Shown here: positions 1 to 5,325 of the stretch, piece by piece
How the letters are laid out: the number at the start of each line of letters is the position of its first letter
How positions within the stretch are numbered: position 1 is the stretch's first letter
Assembly: GCA_028817635.1 (NCBI GenBank)
Contig: JAPPPH010000401.1
Location: forward strand, 1-5,325
DNA length: 5,325 bases
DNA from: Verrucomicrobiales bacterium
Lineage (GTDB): Bacteria > Verrucomicrobiota > Verrucomicrobiia > Limisphaerales > UBA1096
Direction: 5' to 3'
Notes under the pieces: generated by a model
The model's input: the letters and a program-made list of their open reading frames with translations, nothing else
Database searches by the model: none
Told to the model about the DNA's origin: nothing
Program-made: the position numbers and the translations under genes

Positions 1-2415
1 TAGCTGCTCTGTTAAATATTTTTCGGCGGTAGCGATGTCGCTTTGCAGGAGGCGGACTCCGGTTTCGATACCGATTAATCGTACTTGTTGCTCCAATTCA
101 AACGGATTGGACTGATGCATTGATCGAAGTTTCTCGATGAACGGCCCGGTTTTGTCCGGCATCCCGTAGGTAACGAACATGTTGGCAACGAACATCAATG
201 GTTCCGGATCTTTCGTCGTCAGTTCCGTGGCGCGAACCAGTTCGTGGTAGGCTTGGCGGATCTGGGATTGGCTTTCGAAGAATTGGCCCAAAAGCAGGCA
301 CGCCTTGGGTTCGTCCAGTGGGCCGTAGGTCTTCAACGTGTGATTGATTTGCGAAAGGGCGAGCAGGCTCTGGTCGGTCAGCAGGTCGTCCAGTTTTTCA
401 TCGAACTTAAACTCAGCGTCTACCTTTTTTTGGAGTTCAAACAGGTGTCGCAGGTTTGCCTGCGCCGTGATGTTCCCGTTTGGGCTGCCAGCAAACAAAT
501 CGTTCGCGGTGCGATACATCGACTCGGCTTTGTCGGGTTGATTGCTGCGCGCCAATTCCACACCGCGGGCGTTAATATTTCGCGACAACCAACTCATGAT
601 AATGAGAGTGTCCTGAAAGTTGGATCGCTGAAGTATTCCGGCCTCCTTCGCCAGTTCTCCGAACGTATCCTTAACCGATGTCTCGATTTCTGTTTCCGAA
701 TCGATGGCGGAGATCGCGAGTCTGGGTTTGTCGAGGGATTCCCCACCAATTTCGTACTTGGCCAAGCGGAAGATTCCCTGATGGGGTTGCGTGTGAAATT
801 GTTCGAAGAAATATCCGAAGCTGGGGTGAGTATAATAGATCGGGGTCTTGTCGATGACCTCGTGTAGTTTTTCGAGGATCAAAAACTCGTCCACGCGGAT
901 TGAGTTGGCGACTTCATCGGACAGTGCTGGCCAAGCGGGACTGAGCTTGGCCAAACGCTCGTGATAACGGGGGGAGGCCAGCCGGTGTGTGTCAACAAGC
1001 AGTGGGGGATTGGCTCGGTTTGATCGCGCCAGTTCTGCTTTAAGTAACTGCCTTTGTGCGCTCATGTCGCCGTCACTGATAAGGACGGCGGTTTCCTTGG
1101 GGAGATCGTCCGCGAGCCACTTTGTGTAAATGCGGGCGACGTCGTTTTTGTTGTGCGCCCAAACCACGCCGACATTTTGCCAGGCAAGCAACCCGGCGAC
1201 GATGAGGGAGGCGACGGTAAGGCCTCCGTAAATGCCACGGTTCATGGCCTTGGCGAAGTCCGACGATTTCTGCCAGCGTCTGGAATCTTCCTTCCCGAAA
1301 AGGAGGAGCAGGTAGCCGAGGAAATATCCGGCCGAGAGGCTGCCCAGATAATAAAATGTTATGAACGGAGCGCCGACCCCGACAACCTGCTGGGCCTGTA
1401 CAAGTTTTCGAGGGCTGAACAAATGGTCGAATGCCGTGTAAACGCAAGCGACGAGAAATAGAAAGTGAACCAATCTCAAAAGAATGGTGGTGATGGCGGA
1501 TGCGGCAGCGTTGGTATCCCCGAAGCTAACCGGCCAACGAATACCAAGGAGCAGGAGCGGCAGGATTGACGTACAGGCCATCACCAGCACGACAAGACGG
1601 TTGCTAAATAAATTGGATAGGAACGATTTTTGGTCTCCCAAGTTATCTGTCAAGACTTCGCCGAATCCATATTCACTGCCGGTCAAAACGGCTGTCAATG
1701 GAAGCAGCAAATAAAGGGACAATCCGGCAATGCCGGTGAGCAGCAGTTTTAGCCAAAGATTTTCGCGGAAGAGGCGCATACGTCCGGTCCATAAAAGCGC
1801 CACGCCGAATAATGGAAGAAAGCCGATCATGCCCCAGTTGTTTGGGATGCTGATGGCGAATACTGCTGCGGCCCGGATCAGCCATCCCTGATTGTGGTCG
1901 AGTCGATACTCAAGGAGGCAGCGGACAACGTACGCGAATAAAAGCAGGTTTAGGATCTCCCCTGTGCCTGAAGTCGCGTGCTGCCAGAAGCTAAGTTGCA
2001 AACCGCAAACCAACGCGGCAAACAACGGAGGAACCCAGTTAAGGCCGATGCTCAAAAGTGAGTGTTCACTTTGTTCACGCTGGCGCTGTTCCTTCGTACG
2101 GTCGTGCGGGAGAAGTGCGACTGAGCGCACAAGCAGCGCGAGCGTGAGCGCACCGAAGATGGCAGCCAGTCCGTTCATGGCCGCCGGCAACACGGTCGCT
2201 GGAAATAGTTTCAGCGGGAGCGTGACCAAGTACAGCAGTGGCTGCTTGGTCTGGGGGAGATCATGCCAACCTCCAACATGTGAAATGGCGGGCAGACTGG
2301 CGAAGCTGATCCACGAATGGAGGGTGGTGAGGTAGAGCACCAATGCAGCCGCAGCGACCGTCCAGGGTAAGCGTGTGGCGGCGAATGAGTTCAACGGGTT
2401 GTTGTTTTCTGACAT
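1..2415 (-). CDS. DUF2723-like polytopic membrane protein with TPR-like C-terminal region, 3' end outside window
   Basis: One open frame of 805 codons with no stop, continuing past the left edge. It starts at ATG 2415 (M-S-E-N-N-N-P-L). No Shine-Dalgarno is visible before it. Hydrophobic segments lie at about residues 17-34, 60-100 (two), 127-143, 155-168, 179-209 (two), 220-245, 273-292, 308-328, 350-374 and 394-418. After about residue 420 the protein is hydrophilic and helical, with TPR-like helix pairs around 607-805. The segment F143-W144-Q-H-A...E153-I-L-N resembles the conserved FW..a..aEvY-type stretch of DUF2723, a family of multispanning proteins thought to be related to GT-C/PMT-type glycosyltransferases. 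A charged loop at 97-118 (R-S-V-A-L-L-P-H-D-R-T then Q/R/E-rich) is as I remember it from verrucomicrobial members. The usual acidic GDSGE-like motif and HPPGYPL are not seen; W50-H-D and Q58-P-L-L-Y-L stand in that region. Glycan transfer is therefore an inference only. It is the third gene of a possible three-gene transcript. Confidence 0.8.
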   Translation of the reverse strand, partial: MSENNNPLNSFAATRLPWTVAAAALVLYLTTLHSWISFASLPAISHVGGWHDLPQTKQPLLYLVTLPLKLFPATVLPAAMNGLAAIFGALTLALLVRSVALLPHDRTKEQRQREQSEHSLLSIGLNWVPPLFAALVCGLQLSFWQHATSGTGEILNLLLFAYVVRCLLEYRLDHNQGWLIRAAAVFAISIPNNWGMIGFLPLFGVALLWTGRMRLFRENLWLKLLLTGIAGLSLYLLLPLTAVLTGSEYGFGEVLTDNLGDQKSFLSNLFSNRLVVLVMACTSILPLLLLGIRWPVSFGDTNAAASAITTILLRLVHFLFLVACVYTAFDHLFSPRKLVQAQQVVGVGAPFITFYYLGSLSAGYFLGYLLLLFGKEDSRRWQKSSDFAKAMNRGIYGGLTVASLIVAGLLAWQNVGVVWAHNKNDVARIYTKWLADDLPKETAVLISDGDMSAQRQLLKAELARSNRANPPLLVDTHRLASPRYHERLAKLSPAWPALSDEVANSIRVDEFLILEKLHEVIDKTPIYYTHPSFGYFFEQFHTQPHQGIFRLAKYEIGGESLDKPRLAISAIDSETEIETSVKDTFGELAKEAGILQRSNFQDTLIIMSWLSRNINARGVELARSNQPDKAESMYRTANDLFAGSPNGNITAQANLRHLFELQKKVDAEFKFDEKLDDLLTDQSLLALSQINHTLKTYGPLDEPKACLLLGQFFESQSQIRQAYHELVRATELTTKDPEPLMFVANMFVTYGMPDKTGPFIEKLRSMHQSNPFELEQQVRLIGIETGVRLLQSDIATAEKYLTEQL

Positions 2416-2427
2416 CAGAACGGTTGC

Positions 2428-2451
2428 GGGGGCAGTTGAAACCTGCCGCCC
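2428..2451 (-). repeat. Intergenic hairpin with bulged C (copy 1 of a shared motif)
   Basis: Read on the minus strand, the 5' arm GGGCGGCAG pairs with the 3' arm CTGCCCCC across the 7-base loop GTTTCAA. This gives 8 base pairs with a single unpaired C after GGG. It lies between the methyltransferase stop (2470-2472) and the ATG at 2415, ending 12 bases before that ATG. No T-run follows, so it is not a standard intrinsic terminator. It has the same plan as the hairpin inside 3718-3753. It may act in the leader of the membrane-protein gene, in RNA processing, or be a small REP-like repeat. Confidence 0.55.
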
Positions 2452-2469
2452 TGTTTTGACAAGACGGTT

Positions 2470-3720
2470 TTAGTCCTGTGGTTCCTGTGATTCCGGTTCA
2501 CTTGGAGAGTTTAAAAGCAGATCGGTGATGCATTCGACATGTTGGGTATGGGGAAACATGTCCACTGGTATGACCTGCTCGAGACGGTAGACCCCGTCTG
2601 CGCAAAGAATGTTCAAATCCCGTGCAAGCGTGGCCGGATGACAGGAAATGTAGATGACTTGGCTGGGGCGCACCTCACGAAGTTGCTCCAGCGCAGCCGG
2701 GGCACAGCCTTTGCGGGGCGGGTCGAGGATGACGCTTGTTTTGCCGGCATCAAACTTGGCCAGCAAACTCGGGAGCAAGTCTTCCGTGCGGCCCTCGATG
2801 AACTCGCCGTTGTCGCCTCCGAACTGGGTGGCATTTTCGCGGGCGGCCTTAATCGCACCCTTATCGTATTCCACCCCGGCGTAGCGCTTGGCCAAGCTGG
2901 CCAGTTCGATGGCAAAAAAGCCCACGCCGCAGTAGGTGTCGATCAAGTAGTCTGAGCCGCTGGATTGGAACACTTTTCGTACGGCTTCGACCATGCGCGG
3001 CAGCATGAAATAGTTGGTCTGAAAAAAGGAATGATCCGGAACGGTCCAGTCCTCGGGTGTGATCCGTAAGTTGACCTTGATGCCACCGCGCTTCGGTGGG
3101 TTGGCTCGGACTTCCGGTATCTGGGCGTTGAGCGCCGGTTCCGCAATTTTGCATTCGTCGATCTCCACCACCCAGTGGGAGTTGCGTTTGCGAAAGCCAA
3201 CCAGCAATTTCTTTGCCTTACCGTTCCATTGACTGCGGACAAGGATTCGATTGCGGTAGTGGTACGGTTGTGGGCAGGGGATCACCGGGGTGACTTTGTC
3301 CTGGGTAAACCCGCCGATTCGCTCAAACAGGTCGGCCACCTGTTTTTGTTTCATCTCCAGTTGTGCTTCGTAGGCCATGTGCTGGTATTGGCAGCCGCCG
3401 CAATCTCCATAGTATTGGCACTCCGGATCAATGCGTGAGTCTGCCGGGTTGATTACGTTAACCAGTTCGGCCCGGGCGAAATTTTTCTTCACCTCAGTGA
3501 TGGTCACCTCCACGGTCTCATCCTTGATCACAAGCGGCACGAATACAACGAACCCTTCCACGCGGCCAACACCCTCTCCGCCGAAGGCGATGTCTTCGAT
3601 TTGCAATGTGACACGTTGCCCGACCTCGGGGCGGAGGACGGCATCCGGTGTTGCGGGTATGTCTGTTGTCTCGTTCAAAATTTCAACCGTGCGCTTGGCC
3701 AAGCGCTGTGGATAGACCAA
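2470..3720 (-). CDS. rlmD: 23S rRNA (uracil-5-)-methyltransferase, RlmD/RumA type
   Basis: Cytosolic SAM-dependent enzyme that would methylate C5 of a uridine in 23S rRNA (U1939 in the E. coli RlmD case). Residue numbers count from TTG 3720. A TRAM RNA-binding domain spans about 32-90 (F-G-G-E-G-V-G-R at 46-53). The 4Fe-4S ligands are C101, C107, C110 (C-x5-C-G-G-C) and probably C190. F233-Q-T-N236 is the family's substrate/SAM motif. D261-T-Y-C-G-V-G is SAM motif I, E284-Y-D286 follows, and D333-P-P-R is motif IV. C360 is the methylating nucleophile in S-C-H-P-A-T-L-A-R-D. H391-T-Q-H-V-E396 carries the catalytic glutamate. The family usually has SCNP; here Asn is His361. The last 12 or so residues are a Pro/Glu/Ser-rich tail. 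About 416 residues is normal for RlmD. There is no ATG before M115, so the start must be TTG: 3720, 3702 or 3678. The first lies inside a strong hairpin, so 3678 (M-N-E-T-T-D-I-P) is a serious alternative. An in-frame stop (TAA) lies just upstream of 3720. RlmC or RlmCD specificity cannot be excluded. Confidence 0.93.
   Translation of the reverse strand: MVYPQRLAKRTVEILNETTDIPATPDAVLRPEVGQRVTLQIEDIAFGGEGVGRVEGFVVFVPLVIKDETVEVTITEVKKNFARAELVNVINPADSRIDPECQYYGDCGGCQYQHMAYEAQLEMKQKQVADLFERIGGFTQDKVTPVIPCPQPYHYRNRILVRSQWNGKAKKLLVGFRKRNSHWVVEIDECKIAEPALNAQIPEVRANPPKRGGIKVNLRITPEDWTVPDHSFFQTNYFMLPRMVEAVRKVFQSSGSDYLIDTYCGVGFFAIELASLAKRYAGVEYDKGAIKAARENATQFGGDNGEFIEGRTEDLLPSLLAKFDAGKTSVILDPPRKGCAPAALEQLREVRPSQVIYISCHPATLARDLNILCADGVYRLEQVIPVDMFPHTQHVECITDLLLNSPSEPESQEPQD
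3691..3706. repeat. Perfect 16-bp palindrome GCGCTTGGCCAAGCGC
   Basis: The sequence is its own reverse complement. It falls in the extreme 5' part of the methyltransferase frame, coding R-L-A-K-R if the TTG at 3720 is the start. If the true start is TTG 3678, the palindrome lies untranslated 12 bases upstream of it. It could be an operator-like site, but the core TTGGCCAA also occurs at 758, 947 and 2888 as Leu-Ala-Lys codons, so coding chance is a fair explanation. Confidence 0.3.
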
Positions 3721-3753
3721 GGCCGGGGTACGTTAACCGCACGCCCGGCCCTG
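3718..3753 (-). repeat. Strong intergenic hairpin overlapping the first TTG of rlmD (copy 2 of a shared motif)
   Basis: On the minus strand the 5' arm CAGGGCCGGG pairs with CCCGGCCTTG over 10 base pairs (one G-T wobble). After one bulged C, GTGCG pairs with CGTAC (one wobble) and closes a 5-base loop GTTAA. In all, 15 of 36 positions on each side pair. It begins 25 bases after the DUF3500 stop codon (3779-3781). The final three bases of its 3' arm are the first possible TTG start of rlmD. No T-tract follows, so a classical Rho-independent terminator is unlikely. A mRNA-stability or processing element, a translational gate on rlmD, or a small repeat are all possible. Confidence 0.65.
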
Positions 3754-3778
3754 CAAAAGTCCGATGTGAATCTGGGGA

Positions 3779-4819
3779 CTACTTTTTGTGGTGTTTCTCG
3801 TAGTGCTGCCGAAGCAGGTCGTCGCCGAAATCGTTTTTCAGGTCGCGAATGACACAGTGCACGTGGTTGGCATTATTTTGAGTGTTGTCATACTCAATCA
3901 GAAAGTCCGGTGCCTGAATCCGATAGTAATGGCCTTCGCCGACCTTGAGGGAACCGGCCCAGCCAAAGTGAATGTCTTTCAGGTCGACATTTTCCAAATC
4001 TGCCAGTGCCTCGTCAGCGATATCGGGGCGGTAATTGCGGAGGTACTCCTCGATGATACCCCAGAGCTGGGTCACCTGCTTTTTCTTCATCTTGGCGGCG
4101 GAGATGCCAAGCGGTTCGAGGCGCTTGGCCTTGCGATCGGCCTTGGTGATGATGTCGGCGGGTGCCTTATCGGCGAAAATGCCGGCGCTCTGTTTTTTGG
4201 TGAGTGACTGTGCCAGGGCTCGTGCGCTGTTTTCCTCCCTGGCCAAGACCTGCAAACCCTTGCGTGGACCGTCCAGTACTTTGCCGGGATTGGTGCCCCA
4301 GAATGACGGTGTGATGCTGGCGATATGTCCCTCGACCACTGTGAAACTCAGCGACAGGTGGTGTCCCTCGAATCGCCAGCCCCAAGTGCCTTCCGCGCTT
4401 GGCTTGCCGAAGATGCTGACAAAGTACCACTTCGGGTCCCGTGCAAAACGGCCCTCCGGATTGGCGTCGTGCAGGATCTGCTCGAGGCTCATGATCTGTG
4501 CGCTCTTTTGCAGTCCTTTGGCACTCATGACAGATGCCAACAGGGCGTAGGCCATGTGTTGCTGATCCTGCTGCATCTCGCGGAACGACAAGCCATGGCG
4601 GGCATGCATTTCAGTCGGGACGAAGTGCCAGCGGGTGCGGTTGTTATCGTCGAGTTTGAATGTGGCCTTGGCCTTTTGCTCGGGCTTGAGCGTGGCGAGG
4701 AAGGCGTTGGCTGCATCCGCCATTTCAGCGGCAGCCTGATCCGGGTGGGCCATAGCGCTGCCGGCGAACGACAGCGATAAAGCGAACGCGAGAGATTTGA
4801 AAATACGCAAGGAATGCAT
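3779..4819 (-). CDS. Secreted DUF3500 family protein, function unknown
   Basis: Predicted exported protein of 346 residues from ATG 4819. A signal peptide fits residues 1-24: M-H-S-L-R-I-F-K, a hydrophobic core, then A-G-S-A-M-A before H25. It lacks a lipobox Cys. The body matches my memory of DUF3500. R-H-G-L-S at 74-78 is followed by the helical Q-x-M-A-Y-A-L-L stretch; then come K-W-Y-F-V-S-I-F-G-K-P-S at 130-141, W-G-W-R-F-E-G-H-H-L-S-L from 146 (H153, H154), and P-S-F-W-G-T-N-P-G at 171-179. The C-terminus has Y-Y-R-I, I-E-Y-D, N-H-V-H (H319, H321), R-D and N-D-F-G-D-D-L-L-R-Q-H-Y. The recurring His/Asp/Glu could bind metal, but no reaction is established and I assign none. The open frame continues upstream to an ATG at 4912, adding 31 residues before the signal peptide. 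Other starts are ATG 4879 and TTG 4861 or 4855. The signal peptide favours 4819, while the only good Shine-Dalgarno (4866-4871) sits too far upstream for it. Stop is TAG at 3779-3781. Confidence 0.88.
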   Translation of the reverse strand: MHSLRIFKSLAFALSLSFAGSAMAHPDQAAAEMADAANAFLATLKPEQKAKATFKLDDNNRTRWHFVPTEMHARHGLSFREMQQDQQHMAYALLASVMSAKGLQKSAQIMSLEQILHDANPEGRFARDPKWYFVSIFGKPSAEGTWGWRFEGHHLSLSFTVVEGHIASITPSFWGTNPGKVLDGPRKGLQVLAREENSARALAQSLTKKQSAGIFADKAPADIITKADRKAKRLEPLGISAAKMKKKQVTQLWGIIEEYLRNYRPDIADEALADLENVDLKDIHFGWAGSLKVGEGHYYRIQAPDFLIEYDNTQNNANHVHCVIRDLKNDFGDDLLRQHYEKHHKK

Positions 4820-4910
4820 GCGCGGAAGTGCAAGCCATTGAGGCGAAAATGGCAATTCCAAAATGCCTCCTCTCGACATCCGCTTCGGCTCGGGGGATAA
4901 CCGCCCGTTC
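4820..4910. promoter_or_regulatory. Divergent intergenic region between DUF3500 and ROK genes
   Basis: If the DUF3500 protein starts at ATG 4819, these 91 bases must hold the 5' signals of both genes, which are transcribed away from each other. I see no convincing -35/-10 pair on either strand. The nearest on the plus strand is TTGAGG at 4838-4843 with AAAATG at 4860-4865, which is weak. If the DUF3500 frame really begins at 4912, its ATG and the ROK ATG at 4911 would overlap in a CATG and no intergenic region would exist, which seems unlikely. Confidence 0.35.
4866..4871 (-). promoter_or_regulatory. Shine-Dalgarno-like AGGAGG upstream of the DUF3500 signal peptide
   Basis: Minus-strand AGGAGG is the only full consensus ribosome-binding motif I see ahead of any gene here. 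It lies 46 bases before ATG 4819, which is too far for direct use. It is 4 bases before TTG 4861 and 10 before TTG 4855, both in the same frame. Use of TTG 4855 would give a longer n-region (M-P-F-S-P-Q-W) before the same signal peptide. It may equally be chance, since other genes in the window lack such motifs. Confidence 0.3.
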
Positions 4911-5325
4911 ATGGAACCTGTTTACGTTGGCATTGAGATTGGCGGGACAAAAATTCAAGTCGTTACCGGCGACAACCGGGCGCGGATTCTTGAGCGTCAC
5001 AGATTCACGGCTGACAGAACCTCGGGCGGGGAGGGGATACGGAACCAAATATCCAGCGCGTTGCAGGAGGTGCAAACCGATCATTCCGTGCAGGCCATCG
5101 GAGTTGGATTCGGTGGGCCATTCAATCGGGAAACCGGCCGCACTTGTTGCTCTCATCAGGTTCAGGGATGGGATGATTTTCCCCTGCGTGACTGGCTTAG
5201 CGATCAGGCGGGGGGTGTGCCTGTCCACATCGATAACGATGCCAATACAGCGGCCTTGGGCGAGGCCCGTGTTGGGGCGGGGCGAGGCGAATCCCCGGTG
5301 TTTTACGTCACCATGGGCAGCGGCA
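4911..5325 (+). CDS. ROK family sugar kinase (glucokinase-like), N-terminal part
   Basis: Cytosolic ATP-dependent hexokinase-type enzyme, probably phosphorylating glucose or a related sugar; the exact substrate is not readable. The visible 138 residues begin M-E-P-V-Y-V-G-I-E-I-G-G-T-K, the N-terminal phosphate-binding loop, with Glu9 where many ROK proteins have Asp. I63-G-V-G-F-G-G-P-F-N is the second glycine motif and is followed by H82-Q-V-Q-G-W-D-D-F-P-L. D108-N-D-A-N contains the likely catalytic base D110. The window ends in F-Y-V-T-M-G-S-G, the start of the next glycine-rich nucleotide motif. The zinc-binding Cys/His motif expected further on lies outside the window. No DNA-binding helix-turn-helix precedes the kinase fold, so this is an enzyme rather than a NagC/XylR-type repressor. 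A GGGGG stretch at 4892-4896 is a weak ribosome-site candidate, 14 bases from ATG. Transcribed divergently from DUF3500. Confidence 0.92.
   Translation, partial: MEPVYVGIEIGGTKIQVVTGDNRARILERHRFTADRTSGGEGIRNQISSALQEVQTDHSVQAIGVGFGGPFNRETGRTCCSHQVQGWDDFPLRDWLSDQAGGVPVHIDNDANTAALGEARVGAGRGESPVFYVTMGSG

Noticed and set aside
244..867. Plus-strand open frame of 207 codons
   Set aside because: It lies wholly antisense to the long DUF2723-like frame, which has clear transmembrane and family features. The plus-strand translation shows no recognisable motif.
2539..2955. Plus-strand open frame antisense to the methyltransferase
   Set aside because: The minus strand here encodes SAM motif I, DPPR and the catalytic Cys, so the plus frame is a shadow. 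The same holds for the plus-strand frames at 3175-3438 and 3431-3715.
3718..3753. Rho-independent terminator after DUF3500
   Set aside because: The hairpin is strong, but no T-rich tract follows on the minus strand (next bases GTCTATCC), and the methyltransferase frame begins at once.
3721..3778. Separate sigma-70-type promoter for the methyltransferase
   Set aside because: Candidate pairs such as TTGCAG/TTAACG on the minus strand have wrong spacing or poor matches, so none is convincing.
3788..4780. Several plus-strand open frames across the DUF3500 gene
   Set aside because: They are antisense to a protein with a signal peptide and family motifs, and the hydrophobic-looking translations come from the reverse complement of the real codons.
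4725..5228. Minus-strand open frame of 167 codons
   Set aside because: It overlaps the ROK kinase motifs on the plus strand and the signal-peptide region of DUF3500. Its translation has no family signature.
1..5325. CRISPR array, tRNA/rRNA, insertion sequence or defence system
   Set aside because: No regularly spaced direct repeats, no tRNA-like cloverleaf, and no transposase or nuclease motifs were seen in any frame. The genes are metabolic, rRNA-modifying or envelope types.

Overview
The window looks like chromosomal DNA of a Verrucomicrobia-type bacterium, or a close relative in the PVC group. The main reasons are the style of the large DUF2723-like membrane protein, including its charged loop around residues 97-118, and its company: a secreted DUF3500 protein and a ROK sugar kinase. 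Clear Shine-Dalgarno sites are mostly absent. Assignment to the phylum rests on recall of family resemblance, not on a search. I see no tRNA, rRNA, CRISPR array, insertion sequence or phage gene.

Layout, left to right. Positions 1-2415 (minus strand) are one uninterrupted reading frame that runs off the left edge: a polytopic membrane protein with a soluble, TPR-like C-terminal half. A 54-base gap (2416-2469) holds a GC-rich hairpin. Positions 2470-3720 (minus) encode an RlmD-type 23S rRNA m5U methyltransferase with TRAM domain, 4Fe-4S cysteines and catalytic Cys/Glu. It has no ATG near its N-terminus and must start at TTG. A 58-base gap (3721-3778) holds a second, much stronger hairpin that includes the first possible TTG. 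Positions 3779-4819 (minus; the frame stays open to 4912) encode a secreted DUF3500 protein of unknown function. Positions 4820-4910 are a short divergent intergenic region. Positions 4911-5325 (plus) are the N-terminal third or more of a ROK-family glucokinase-like enzyme that runs off the right edge.

The three minus-strand genes are co-directional with gaps of 54 and 58 bases, so they could form one transcript in the order DUF3500, methyltransferase, membrane protein. They do not make an obvious pathway: rRNA modification, a secreted protein of unknown role, and an envelope or glycan-related membrane protein. The ROK gene is transcribed away from them.

The most unusual observation is that both gaps between the minus-strand genes carry hairpins of the same plan. 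Each has a 5' arm GGGCG+3 variable bases+G, a loop GTT(TC)AA, and a 3' arm C+3 bases+CCCC, with one bulged C after GGG. The variable triplets differ but stay complementary. This suggests a small repeated structured element. Two copies are few, so it is a lead and not a demonstration. The rest of the window is largely ordinary core or semi-conserved gene content.
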